Of a stretch of DNA of 64,000 nt, positions 18,001 through 27,424 are shown in pieces. How positions within the stretch are numbered: the first letter of the stretch is position 1; each line of letters opens with the position of its first letter. The translations under genes and the position numbers were made by a program. The DNA lies in NCBI GenBank assembly GCA_016710595.1, contig JADJVM010000008.1, positions 1,374,250 to 1,438,249 on the forward strand. Reading direction: 5' to 3'. The notes under the pieces were generated by a model. That model was not told where the DNA came from and did not search any database. It saw only the letters and a list, made by a program, of their open reading frames with translations. Source of the DNA: Niastella sp. Lineage in GTDB: Bacteria > Bacteroidota > Bacteroidia > Chitinophagales > Chitinophagaceae.

Positions 18001-18035
18001 AAACAATTATAATATTGATAACTAAACGCTTATAG

Positions 18036-18449
18036 TTAATTCATCCATTTATTATTTCTACGATTGGGGCCTTGTTGTCGTAATTTTTTAAGTCGTTCCA
18101 CCATTTTTTTTCTAAACTCTGAATCCGTTTTGTAAAAATCATTGGTACGATCTGCTCCAATAATTTTCGTAAACCGATCCTGGTATTTTTTCTTGATATT
18201 TAATACACTTTGCTGGCGGTCAAGTTCATTGCCTCCGAGGCCTACTGCTTTTATCTCTGCATCATATTGGCTATGCACCGGCCAAAACTTTTGTGCTTCT
18301 GCTTCTGTTAATTTTAATTGCTGGGTAATATAAGCTACATATAAAGCCTGTATTTTTTGAACTTTTGTTGCATCATCGCCCGGTTCTTGTGCCGAAACAA
18401 AAGAGATGCTTCCCAAAATTAAACTTACTATTAATAGAATTCTTTTCAT
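18036..18449 (-). CDS. Periplasmic Spy/CpxP-like small protein
   Basis: 137 residues. A clear signal peptide ends at VSAQ (about residue 20). The mature part is helical and basic and contains LKLTEAEAQKFWPVHSQYD, which resembles the LTxxQ helix of Spy/CpxP chaperones, and ends in an RRNNKW tail. It is the third gene of a unit with an ECF sigma factor and a membrane partner, spaced by 10 bases, so it may be made under envelope stress. The relation to Spy rests on pattern only. Confidence 0.6.
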   Translation of the reverse strand: MKRILLIVSLILGSISFVSAQEPGDDATKVQKIQALYVAYITQQLKLTEAEAQKFWPVHSQYDAEIKAVGLGGNELDRQQSVLNIKKKYQDRFTKIIGADRTNDFYKTDSEFRKKMVERLKKLRQQGPNRRNNKWMN

Positions 18450-18459
18450 ACTGGTGATT

Positions 18460-19188
18460 TTAATTCGTTAAATTAAATTGTTGTAACACATTATCAAGGG
18501 TCTTATCATTTAATAGGTATTCTTCGGGGCCGGGTAAAGCATTATCATCCGCAGCCGCAGAAAAAACAAGCGCTGCATCTACATCCTGGCCTTGAGCGGT
18601 TAAATATTTCTCTATATCAGATTCCGATAAAGAATTTAATACTTCATCAAAACTTTTATTTGCAATTATTTTATTTGCCTGAGCCAGCACCACTTTATCC
18701 ATTCCCGGGGTACTGTTAGTATTTTTTTGTAACATCAAAAAGATACTCAATCCAAGCAAGCCGGTTATTACTGCTGCTGTAGCATACCGTAAAATATTTT
18801 TAAATGGGTGTAAGGAAATCACTTTTGCCTGGCGTGGTATTTTTGCTAAAATTTCTGTTGATAAGTTATTAAAATATCCATCGGGCACTGTAAATACATT
18901 TGTATTGCCAATGTTCTTCAATATGGCAGAGGTTTCTTCCTCTTCATTTTTAACCCTTTCCAGTATCTTACCGGCGAGTCCCTCAAAATAGCCTGCCGGA
19001 ACATCACCAGGCATTGTTTGTATTTTTGGCATTAAAACATCCGGTATGGAATGTAATTGATGAAGAACCTGTGCAGGAACTTCATCAAAATACCCGGCCG
19101 GTACAGAAAATATATTCTTATTCCCAATTTTCATTAAAACGGGGCTTAGGCTCTCTAATTCTGTTTGTATGTTTATTTTTTCGTTCAC
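18460..19188 (-). CDS. Single-helix membrane protein with PxGYF repeats, likely anti-sigma factor
   Basis: 242 residues with a GTG start. One membrane helix at about 133-153 divides a 130-residue N-terminal part from an outer part of about 90 residues. The N-terminal part carries three copies of V-P-x-G-Y-F: VPAGYF at 29-34, VPAGYF at 63-68 and VPDGYF at 101-106, each followed by a short helix ending L-x(2)-IL or QVL. No zinc anti-sigma motif (HxxxCxxC) is visible. It lies 31 bases after the ECF sigma gene, the usual place for an anti-sigma factor, and the topology fits. The function is inferred from context. Confidence 0.6.
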   Translation of the reverse strand: MNEKINIQTELESLSPVLMKIGNKNIFSVPAGYFDEVPAQVLHQLHSIPDVLMPKIQTMPGDVPAGYFEGLAGKILERVKNEEEETSAILKNIGNTNVFTVPDGYFNNLSTEILAKIPRQAKVISLHPFKNILRYATAAVITGLLGLSIFLMLQKNTNSTPGMDKVVLAQANKIIANKSFDEVLNSLSESDIEKYLTAQGQDVDAALVFSAAADDNALPGPEEYLLNDKTLDNVLQQFNLTN

Positions 19189-19219
19189 AATATTATAGAC
19201 TAAGTATTAAGATAAAAGT

Positions 19220-19771
19220 TTAACGATTAAGAATATAATCTTCAATTTTCTTTACCGCATGATGATAGCTTGCTTTTAACGCTCCCTCGCTGGTTTCCAA
19301 CACTTTACTCATCTCTTCGTAGGGCATTTCATCAAAATAACGTAAATTAAATACGGCTTTTTGTTTTTCGGGTAGCTCCTGTATTGCCAATTGCAGTTTC
19401 CATTCTAATTTTTTACTGTCAAAATCTTTATCAGCCTTTAGTTTATTGCTATAATAATCTTCATTATCACTCATAGAAGTGGTGGCTTTTCGCTTAACCT
19501 GGTCTATAAAACTAAGCGACTCATTGGTAGCAATTCGATAAAGCCAGGTGTACAATTGGCTGTCTTCCCTGAAATTATCTAAGTTTTTCCAAACTTTAAT
19601 AAACATATTTTGCAACACATCATTGGCATCATCGTGCCCTACCACTAAGCGGCGGATATGCCAGTAAAGCTTTTCCTGATATTTTTTAATGATTTGGGTA
19701 TAGGCGGCTTCCCGGGTACTTTCATTTTTAAATTGTAGCAAAAGTTCCTTATCGTCTGGTTGTGGACTCAT
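19220..19771 (-). CDS. ECF RNA polymerase sigma factor
   Basis: 183 residues from MSPQPDDKELL; an in-frame TTG twelve codons upstream is less likely. Region 2 shows the helix DDANDVLQNMFIKVWKNLDNFREDSQLYTWLYRIATNES. Region 4 shows LPEKQKAVFNLRYFDEMPYEEMSKVLETSEGALKASYHHAVKKI. No extra domains. It directs polymerase to a small regulon and is probably held by the membrane protein encoded next. The third gene, a Spy-like protein, may be a target. Confidence 0.92.
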   Translation of the reverse strand: MSPQPDDKELLLQFKNESTREAAYTQIIKKYQEKLYWHIRRLVVGHDDANDVLQNMFIKVWKNLDNFREDSQLYTWLYRIATNESLSFIDQVKRKATTSMSDNEDYYSNKLKADKDFDSKKLEWKLQLAIQELPEKQKAVFNLRYFDEMPYEEMSKVLETSEGALKASYHHAVKKIEDYILNR

Positions 19772-19912
19772 ATAAATTATTGTTGTTGCAAAAATAACCA
19801 AACCCAAAGTTTGATTGGTACTAAACTTAAAAGTTTAATCTATTTTAATGTATTTGAAGCTTTCAATTTTATATTTATGCAGTACTATTGCATTTAATTA
19901 TTAAAACGGAGA

Positions 19913-20689
19913 ATGATAAATGGAATAAAAAAGATCGCATATAAACTGCTGGGGCAGGAAAAATATCTGCGTTTTTTACAAATAGGTTTTTACCGGTTGT
20001 ATGCGGCAGGATTGCTCAAAAATGATGAAACATATAAATTTCACTATTTTGTTCAGAAACTTATTAAACCCGGAGATACCATCCTGGACCTGGGGGCAAA
20101 CCTGGGCTATTTTTCAAAAATTTTTGCTATACTCACAGGTAGCCAGGGCCGTGTTATTTCAATAGAACCGGTAGTACCCTTTTTTACATTAATGAAAGCT
20201 GCCTTACAAAAATATCCGCAATGCCATTTCTATAATTATGCTTTGGGGTTCGAAGAAAAAAAAATTCAAATGACAATACCCATGCAAGCAGGATATTTAC
20301 GTACCGGCCTGGCGCATATAAAAAGAGATATAGATGAAGCCAAGGATAATTATACCTTTGAAGTGGAAATGAAACAGGGTTCCCAATTATTAAATCACCT
20401 GGATGCCCTGCATTATATAAAATGCGATATAGAAGGATATGAAGATGTGGTGCTACCGGAAATAAAAAATATAATTGATCGCCACAGGCCCTTACTCCAG
20501 GTAGAAACCTGGGGAAACCATAAATCTATAGTGAATGCATTGATGAGTTCTTTACATTATAATTGTTATATGCTCATCAAAAACAAACTGGTAAAGAAAC
20601 AAAATGAAAAAGCTGATGATGGTTATGCAGGTGACTTTTTATTTGTACCGGTAGAAAAAGAAAATAGTTTATTGCAATCTCTTTCATAA
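19913..20689 (+). CDS. FkbM-family methyltransferase
   Basis: 258 residues. The SAM-binding motif I is LDLGANLGYFSKIF (about residues 59-72), followed by RVISIEPVVPFF. The FkbM core continues with YIKCDIEGYEDVVLPEI. FkbM enzymes methylate hydroxyls of sugars or natural products. No glycan or polyketide cluster surrounds it, so the substrate is open. The S1/P1 nuclease gene starts 23 bases later, giving a possible transcription unit with comEC and purH. Confidence 0.8.
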   Translation: MINGIKKIAYKLLGQEKYLRFLQIGFYRLYAAGLLKNDETYKFHYFVQKLIKPGDTILDLGANLGYFSKIFAILTGSQGRVISIEPVVPFFTLMKAALQKYPQCHFYNYALGFEEKKIQMTIPMQAGYLRTGLAHIKRDIDEAKDNYTFEVEMKQGSQLLNHLDALHYIKCDIEGYEDVVLPEIKNIIDRHRPLLQVETWGNHKSIVNALMSSLHYNCYMLIKNKLVKKQNEKADDGYAGDFLFVPVEKENSLLQSLS

Positions 20690-20712
20690 AAATTTACTTA
20701 AAAATATTTGCC

Positions 20713-21510
20713 ATGATAAAGAAAATAATATTCCCACTGTTCATCATTGCGGCCCTTTTTCTGCCACAACAAGTGGGGGCTTGGGGTTTATTAGGGCATC
20801 GGGTGGTTGCCCAAATTGCAGAAAGTTATTTAACCAAAAATGCAAGAAAAGAAATTCATAAAATATTGGGTAACGAAACGATGGCTATGTGCGCCAACTG
20901 GCCAGACTTTATAAAGTCTGATTCTACTATGAAAATGTATGATCCCTGGCATTATGTAAACCTGGAAACCGGTTTAACTGCCGATTCTGTACACCGATAC
21001 CTGGAAACTTCTTCTGGCCCTAATATTTATAACCGAATCAATGTACTGGTTGCCGAACTTAAAAGCGGTAACTTATCACAAGAACAAAAACAATTCGATT
21101 TAAAATTTTTAATACACTTAATTGGCGATTTGCACCAACCCATGCATGTGGGCCAACTCAGCGACCGGGGAGGCAATAGTATTAAACTAAAATGGTTTGG
21201 TACCAATACCAACCTTCACCGTGTATGGGATGAAGAGCTGATAGAATTTCAAGAACTGAGTTATACTGAGTATGCCAATGCTATTAATTTTACCACACGG
21301 CAACAAAGAGATGCATTACAAGCGATACCATTAGAAGATTGGGTTTACCGCAGTTATCTTTTGGCACAAAAACTTTATGCTGATATAACAGAACCTGACC
21401 AAAGAATAAACCCGTATAATTATAATTATAAATACCAGGCCATTCTCAATAACCAATTACTGGAAGGAGGCTTACACCTGGCTGGTTTACTCAATTCAAT
21501 TTTTAGATAA
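20713..21510 (+). CDS. S1/P1-type zinc nuclease, secreted
   Basis: 265 residues. The signal peptide ends at VGA so that the mature protein starts with W24, the residue whose backbone binds zinc in P1/S1 nucleases. Further ligands fit H29 in GLLGHR, the DPWHYVN segment, HLIGDLHQPMHVG and NLHRVWDEEL. These enzymes cut single-stranded DNA and RNA and may remove 3' phosphates. It sits 38 bases upstream of comEC, suggesting breakdown of external nucleic acid near the uptake machinery. Confidence 0.9.
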   Translation: MIKKIIFPLFIIAALFLPQQVGAWGLLGHRVVAQIAESYLTKNARKEIHKILGNETMAMCANWPDFIKSDSTMKMYDPWHYVNLETGLTADSVHRYLETSSGPNIYNRINVLVAELKSGNLSQEQKQFDLKFLIHLIGDLHQPMHVGQLSDRGGNSIKLKWFGTNTNLHRVWDEELIEFQELSYTEYANAINFTTRQQRDALQAIPLEDWVYRSYLLAQKLYADITEPDQRINPYNYNYKYQAILNNQLLEGGLHLAGLLNSIFR

Positions 21511-21548
21511 GATCAGGTAGATTCTCTAAATTATTTTATATTTAGTAC

Positions 21549-23645
21549 ATGAAAGCCCCTGTGCATGTACCCGAATGGAAGGCCTCCCCATTTGTAAGGC
21601 TACTCCTGCCTTTTGTGGCTGGTATTATGCTGCAATGGTATTTGCGATTTCAATTATCTTTTTTAACCATTACCTTTTTTAGTATTGCAATAGCCTTTTT
21701 TGGCATCCAATTTTTACCCTTTCATTTAAAATATTATTTTAGAAAATACCAGGGCCTCTTACTTAATTTCCTGATTGTATTTGCAGCGATGCTGCTCACC
21801 CTTTTACAAAGTGCAAGAGATAAGCCCGGCTGGTATGGAAACTTTATTTCTAATAACAGTAATTTAATATTACAAATAGATGAACCGCCCCTGGAGAAAC
21901 CCAATTCATATAAAGCAGAAGCCAGGGTATTATTTGTTCGAAATGGCGATACTACCATACCTGTAAATGGTAGGCTTATCTTATATTTTGCAAAAACAGG
22001 TTACCCTTCCTTATCGTATGGCAGCCGTATTTGGATAGATGCCAGTATCCAGGCTATTAAAAATACAGGAAATCCAGGTGCATTTAATTATGAGCGCTAT
22101 GCAGCGTTCCAGGGTTTATACCATACCAGTTACCTGCGGCCGGGAGATTATAAAGTGCTGGAAGGGAAACAGCAAAACTGGTTTTATTCTTTTATCTATC
22201 AATCCAGGAATGCCGTACTTAAAACACTCAAAACTTATATTACCGGCAATAAAAACGTAGAAGGTATTGCTGAAGCCTTATTAATAGGTTACAAAGAAGA
22301 CCTGGATAAAGACCTGGTGCAAGCGTATAGCAATACCGGTGTGGTTCATATTATTGCCATTTCTGGTTTACACCTGGGCTTAATATATGCCGTTTTGTTT
22401 TGGATTTTTACAAAGATCCCCTTTGTAAAACGTTTGAAAATATTAAATCTGGTAATCATACTTAGCTTTTTATGGCTCTTTTCATTTGTTACAGGAGCCT
22501 CTGCTTCGGTAATACGGAGCGCTGTGATGTTTACTTGTATATTAACCGGTAAAACATTTTTTAAACAGGCTTCTACTTATAATTCACTGGCAGCATCCGC
22601 ATTTTTAATGCTCAGCTATAACCCTTATTATTTATGGGATGTAGGGTTTCAACTAAGTTACCTGGCAGTATTTGGTATCGTGTGGTTGCAACAGCCCATC
22701 TACCATTTGTTTTACATAAAGTTCTGGCCATTACGGCAAATATGGAGCCTGATGAGTGTAACATTAGCCGCACAAGTTTTTGCTTTTCCGGTATGCCTAT
22801 ATTATTTTCACCAGTTTCCCAATACTTTTTTATTTACAAACCTGGTTGCTGTACCATTATCTACCCTTATATTATTTGGAGAAATTGCGATGCTGGTTTT
22901 TTCGTGGTGGCCAGTCCTGGCTTCTCTCTTAGGAATAATCATTAGTTGGCTAATTCATGTTATGAATAAAGTGATTGAAACATTTAATGAACTTCCTTAT
23001 TCGTTACTGGACCAGGTATATGCCAATGTAGTTACCACCTGGCTACTTTATATATTCATATTATGCTGTTGTTCCTGGCTTTTATACAAGAAGAAAAAAT
23101 GGTTGTATGTGGGTTTTACAGCTTTTGCCGGTTTTATTGCTGTTCAAACTTTGGCATATTTTACTTTATTACATCAGCAAAAAATAATTGTTTACAATGC
23201 ATCAAAATATGCAGCCGTAGATATTATTGAAAGTAACAAGTATTATTTTAAAGGTGATAGCGTACTGCTCCTGGATGCATTACCCCGCAATTTTTACTTA
23301 AAACCTGCTCGGGTATCATTGCAGGTAAACCCTGCAGGTGCCCTCAAACATTTACAAGTTTTAGCGCCTCAAATCCTGAAATTTAAAGAAAAGTCTATTT
23401 TTTTTATAAATGATCAATTAGATTCATCTTTTCATGCCAATTCAATAAAAGCCGATATCCTCATCATTTCTAAAAATACAAAAGTGGATATTAAAAAAAT
23501 AATACTTGCCTACCGCCCGTCTATAGTGGTTTTTGATGCTTCTAATAGTATGTGGAAAATTGAACAATGGAAAACAATATGTGAAAGTTTAAATTTGCGC
23601 TGCCATTCAGTTCCTGAACAGGGAGCTTTTGTACAAGACCTCTAA
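21549..23645 (+). CDS. comEC: ComEC/Rec2-family DNA uptake channel
   Basis: 698 residues. An N-terminal pair of helices and an OB-like domain (about 90-170) precede the competence domain, whose core is VVHIIAISGLHLGLIYAVLFW, with further helices to about residue 540. The C-terminal part (about 560-698) is soluble but shows no HxHxDH, so the metallo-beta-lactamase domain of the longer ComEC forms is absent or highly diverged. The protein moves single-stranded DNA across the inner membrane during transformation. The purH start follows within 14 bases. Confidence 0.88.
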   Translation: MKAPVHVPEWKASPFVRLLLPFVAGIMLQWYLRFQLSFLTITFFSIAIAFFGIQFLPFHLKYYFRKYQGLLLNFLIVFAAMLLTLLQSARDKPGWYGNFISNNSNLILQIDEPPLEKPNSYKAEARVLFVRNGDTTIPVNGRLILYFAKTGYPSLSYGSRIWIDASIQAIKNTGNPGAFNYERYAAFQGLYHTSYLRPGDYKVLEGKQQNWFYSFIYQSRNAVLKTLKTYITGNKNVEGIAEALLIGYKEDLDKDLVQAYSNTGVVHIIAISGLHLGLIYAVLFWIFTKIPFVKRLKILNLVIILSFLWLFSFVTGASASVIRSAVMFTCILTGKTFFKQASTYNSLAASAFLMLSYNPYYLWDVGFQLSYLAVFGIVWLQQPIYHLFYIKFWPLRQIWSLMSVTLAAQVFAFPVCLYYFHQFPNTFLFTNLVAVPLSTLILFGEIAMLVFSWWPVLASLLGIIISWLIHVMNKVIETFNELPYSLLDQVYANVVTTWLLYIFILCCCSWLLYKKKKWLYVGFTAFAGFIAVQTLAYFTLLHQQKIIVYNASKYAAVDIIESNKYYFKGDSVLLLDALPRNFYLKPARVSLQVNPAGALKHLQVLAPQILKFKEKSIFFINDQLDSSFHANSIKADILIISKNTKVDIKKIILAYRPSIVVFDASNSMWKIEQWKTICESLNLRCHSVPEQGAFVQDL

Positions 23646-23659
23646 CATGTAAGCGCTTT

Positions 23660-25171
23660 ATGCAAAAAATTAAATCTGCACTTATTTCTGTTTTTTATAA
23701 AGATGGGCTGGAACCTATTTTACAAGAACTGAACCAACTCGGCATTACGATATACAGTACCGGTGGTACCCTGGATTTTATTGAAAAGAGCGGCTTTTCC
23801 TGCCAGCCAGTGGAAACACTTACACAATACCCGGCAATTTTGGGAGGAAGAGTTAAAACACTCCACCCCTGCGTGTTTGGTGGTATTTTAGGCAAGCGGG
23901 ATGATGGCCGGCACCTGGAAGAGATGGATAAATATAATATCCCGCAAATAGACCTTGTGATTGTAGATCTGTATCCATTTTCTGAAACTGTAAAACAAAC
24001 GAATGATGAAAGTTTAATTATCGAAAAAATTGACATCGGCGGTCCTTCAATGATACGTGCCGCAGCAAAAAACCATAAAGATGTATTGGTAGTAGCTGAT
24101 AAAAAAGATTATCCTTCTTTATTAGAAATACTACAATCCCAACAAGGCAAAACCAATTATGAGCAACGGCGGCAATATGCAATAAAAGCTTTTGATATTT
24201 GCACTCAATATGATACTGCCATATCTGCATATTTTCATAAAACAAACATCAATAGCCCATTTGGAAATATAAAAAAGATATTGAGGTATGGAGAAAACCC
24301 GCAACAACAGGCATCTTTCATCGGTAACCTGGATGAACTCTTTTTGCAATTAAATGGCAAAGAACTATCATACAATAACCTGGTAGATACAGATGCGGCC
24401 TTGCAACTCATAAAAGAATTTGAAGCTGATGAACAAGCTGTTTTTGCCATCATAAAACATACAAATGTATGTGGTGTTGCAAAACGCAATACTGTTAAAG
24501 AAGCCTGGGATGCTGCACTTGCAGGAGATCCGGAAAGTTCATTTGGTGGGGTATTGGCGTGTAATAAACCTATTGATGAAGAAACGGCATCCAGTATTCA
24601 TGAACTATTCTTTGAAGTGCTGATAGCCCCGGCATTTGATGCAAAAGCATTAAATATACTTAATCAAAAAAAGAACCGGATCGTTTTACAGATCAAAAAT
24701 TACCCTATGCAACAGGAACAATATAAATCGCTGTTAGGGGGTATCTTATTGCAACAGGCCGATGATAAGAATTACGAACAATGGAAAGAAACTGGAGGAA
24801 GGGAAAGTACAGAAGATGAAAAAAGAGATTTAGTTTTCTGCAATATCATTTGTAAACATTTAAAGAGTAATGCCATTGCACTTGTAAAAAACAATCAACT
24901 TTTGGGCAAGGGTTGTGGCCAAACGAGCCGTATTGATGCCCTAAAACAAGCAATAGAAAAAGCGGCACAGTTTGGCGCCAGCCTGCAAGGTGCCGTGCTT
25001 GCTAGTGATGCCTTCTTCCCATTTGATGATTGCGTTACTATTGCCCATAAGGCAGGTATCACCGCATATATACAGCCCGGTGGTTCTATAAGAGATAAAG
25101 ATTCTATACATTATTGCCAGCAGCATAACCTGGCCATGGTACTTACATCCACCAGGCATTTTAAACACTAA
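23660..25171 (+). CDS. purH: Bifunctional AICAR transformylase / IMP cyclohydrolase
   Basis: 503 residues, the normal length. The MGS-like cyclohydrolase domain shows STGGTLDFIEKSG, LGGRVKTLHPCVFGGIL and DIGGPSMIRAAAKNHKDVLVV. The transformylase domain shows the catalytic Lys-His in IIKHTNVCGVA (most homologues have NPCG; the V is a mild change), ESSFGGVLA, and the closing DAFFPFDDCV and QPGGSIRDKDS. It catalyses the last two steps of IMP synthesis. Confidence 0.97.
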   Translation: MQKIKSALISVFYKDGLEPILQELNQLGITIYSTGGTLDFIEKSGFSCQPVETLTQYPAILGGRVKTLHPCVFGGILGKRDDGRHLEEMDKYNIPQIDLVIVDLYPFSETVKQTNDESLIIEKIDIGGPSMIRAAAKNHKDVLVVADKKDYPSLLEILQSQQGKTNYEQRRQYAIKAFDICTQYDTAISAYFHKTNINSPFGNIKKILRYGENPQQQASFIGNLDELFLQLNGKELSYNNLVDTDAALQLIKEFEADEQAVFAIIKHTNVCGVAKRNTVKEAWDAALAGDPESSFGGVLACNKPIDEETASSIHELFFEVLIAPAFDAKALNILNQKKNRIVLQIKNYPMQQEQYKSLLGGILLQQADDKNYEQWKETGGRESTEDEKRDLVFCNIICKHLKSNAIALVKNNQLLGKGCGQTSRIDALKQAIEKAAQFGASLQGAVLASDAFFPFDDCVTIAHKAGITAYIQPGGSIRDKDSIHYCQQHNLAMVLTSTRHFKH

Positions 25172-25175
25172 TCAC

Positions 25176-26114
25176 TTGATACAAAACATTAAAAATAATG
25201 TAAAGGCAAAAGCATACCTGGCCTTATTTGCAACCAGTACAATTTGGGGAACCACCTGGGTTGCCAGTAAAATGGCTGTTGCAGAAGTACCGGCATTGCA
25301 AATGTCTGCCATACGCCAGTTTATAGCAGGCAGTATTTTTATATCCTATTTTTTATTTTTAAAAAAAATGAAATGGCCCAGCATTACAGAATTTAGGTGG
25401 CTAACGGTAATGGCATTACTGATGTTTGTTTTTGCAAATGGGTTTAGTACCTGGGGTGTAAAATACATTCCAGCAGGTATGGCTGCTTTAATTGGTACAC
25501 TTTACCCGCTAAGTGTTGTTATTATAGAAGCATTATTTTATGGTAAAAGAAATATAACCCCGCTTACACTTACCGGTTTAATATTAGGAATAAGCGGAGT
25601 TGCTTTGGTCTTTTATGAAAATGCTTTTCAAACAAGGGGAGAAAATTATTTATTTGGCATCCTTGTTTCATTACTCGCTATGATTTCCTGGAGCCTGGGC
25701 ACCGTGTTCCTTATCAGGAACAAAAGAAACATCAATCCGTATTATGGAACAGGATGGCAGATGTTTATCAGTTCATTTTTTTTATATGCATTAGCCTGGT
25801 TCAATCAACCGCTCCTGCCATTATCAAAAATTTCATGGCATAGTTATGGACTCATTTTTTACCTGGTATTATTGGGTTCTATCCTTGCCTTTATTGCCTT
25901 TATTTATACTATTAGAAAATTGCCGGCGCCCATTGCATCTCTTTATGCATATATCAATCCGCTGGTGGCCATGGTAGTGGGCGCCATATTGCTAAGCGAA
26001 AAAATAACAGTCACTATTATTTGGGGAGCTATTGTTACCCTTACCGGTGTCTTTTTAGTAAATTATAGTGTTCGGAGGAATGCTGCAAAAATTATTGCAG
26101 AAGCTGAGATATAA
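25176..26114 (+). CDS. EamA-family (DMT) transporter
   Basis: 312 residues with ten membrane helices in two EamA repeats. The first opens ATSTIWGTTWVASKMAV and carries ALIGTLYPLSVVIIEALFY; the second has ISWSLGTVFLIR and APIASLYAYINPLVAMVVGAILLSEKIT. These carriers export amino acids, nucleosides or other small metabolites; the substrate cannot be told. The start is TTG, four bases after purH. The 3' end overlaps the convergent gene by 23 bases. Confidence 0.85.
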   Translation: MIQNIKNNVKAKAYLALFATSTIWGTTWVASKMAVAEVPALQMSAIRQFIAGSIFISYFLFLKKMKWPSITEFRWLTVMALLMFVFANGFSTWGVKYIPAGMAALIGTLYPLSVVIIEALFYGKRNITPLTLTGLILGISGVALVFYENAFQTRGENYLFGILVSLLAMISWSLGTVFLIRNKRNINPYYGTGWQMFISSFFLYALAWFNQPLLPLSKISWHSYGLIFYLVLLGSILAFIAFIYTIRKLPAPIASLYAYINPLVAMVVGAILLSEKITVTIIWGAIVTLTGVFLVNYSVRRNAAKIIAEAEI

Positions 26115-27378
26115 ACTGTTCATACATAGTTCGCCAACCTTCAAAACGGCTATCATAACCCAATATATTATTGTGAAAAATAGTCGTTAATTCCGCATTG
26201 GCTTTTTTACATTGATCAGTAAAATACATTAATTCCTGAAGCGCCTGCTCCGCAGTATCATGCTGTTCAAAAAAACTATTGGCATCCATAAAACAAAAGG
26301 GATGAATACGAAGTTTGCTGATTTTTTCTTTTTCCACATTATACCATGTAAAAGAACTGGCTACTGATGCCCTGAATCCATTGATGCTGCCATAACCCAT
26401 ACTGTAATCGTCTGTGATGCCGGTTGATTCTAAAATTTCAAAACTTTTAGGAAGTAAAAACCTGATATAATGCTGCCTGGAATGTAAAACCCTCTTATTG
26501 ATCAAAGTAGAAAGGACTTCTTTTTCTGCCTGCAAAATTTCTTCATTTAGATAACTGGCCCAGGATGGATGCAAACCAATTTCATATTTTGCAGATTGCT
26601 TTTTTAGTAAGTGCTGCATAGCAGCATTCGATGGAGGGATGTTTTTATCGTACAAGCCGCTTGATGCTGCTACCAGGTAAAAATATCGTGGTTTTAATGC
26701 ATGTTTTTCGTGCAGTTCATCTAAGTAATCATATATATCATAAGGGTCGCCTCTAAATCCCGATAAAACTTTTAATCTTGTTAAGGAAGGAGACAACAAA
26801 AAGCCACCCAGGTTCCTCAATAACCCTTTATATAAATAAGCGTATGCAATATCAATATCGTAAGTGGGGTTAAATGTAAAAGAAGCGGTTGTAATTTTTA
26901 ATGCAGGATAATGTTGTTGTAATATTTTTATAAAATCCTGTATCCAAAAATTTACTAACGGGGTTTTTAAAAAATCTTTTTGATAAGCTATTGAATTGGT
27001 ATGGGCATAGCGGCCATACTCATCTTCGGCATTAGGCAGGTATTCCTCGTACCGGCTTATTAAATAAAAGCAACCACTTAAAATATCGTAGGGATACTGG
27101 CCACCGGTTTTAAAAAAATATTTATTCCCTGAACCCTCATCACAATGTATTTGTTGTGCATGAATGCCATTTTGCAATAACAACCCCTGTGGAATTATTT
27201 GCAGGCTGTTATCTTTAAATGACCGGGAACTATAATTAATTTTAGGGCCATCATGTTTTTCAAAATTCTCTGCATCAATGGTAATACTACAGCTATTGTT
27301 TAATTGCTCCCCAAAAATAAATTTGCAGATGTACTGAAGCCTCGTAGATGATTGTTCGCAAAATAATAATATACTCAT
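26092..27378 (-). CDS. DUF7033 / polysaccharide-deacetylase-like protein
   Basis: 428 residues without signal peptide or membrane helix. The N-terminal part contains YPYDILSGCFYLISRYEEYLP, typical of the DUF7033 domain that precedes NodB-like domains in Bacteroidota. The C-terminal part has the NodB-like elements FNPTYDIDIAYAY (motif with metal-binding D-x-D), YEIGLHPSW (His motif) and IRIHPFCFMD-type ending. It could act on a surface glycan. The 3' end overlaps the EamA gene by 23 bases in convergent orientation. Confidence 0.65.
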   Translation of the reverse strand: MSILLFCEQSSTRLQYICKFIFGEQLNNSCSITIDAENFEKHDGPKINYSSRSFKDNSLQIIPQGLLLQNGIHAQQIHCDEGSGNKYFFKTGGQYPYDILSGCFYLISRYEEYLPNAEDEYGRYAHTNSIAYQKDFLKTPLVNFWIQDFIKILQQHYPALKITTASFTFNPTYDIDIAYAYLYKGLLRNLGGFLLSPSLTRLKVLSGFRGDPYDIYDYLDELHEKHALKPRYFYLVAASSGLYDKNIPPSNAAMQHLLKKQSAKYEIGLHPSWASYLNEEILQAEKEVLSTLINKRVLHSRQHYIRFLLPKSFEILESTGITDDYSMGYGSINGFRASVASSFTWYNVEKEKISKLRIHPFCFMDANSFFEQHDTAEQALQELMYFTDQCKKANAELTTIFHNNILGYDSRFEGWRTMYEQFISQLLQ

Positions 27379-27424
27379 GAAAAAAGGGGGTCAGTAAATG
27401 TAAATGATATTTAGATCCTCTTTC

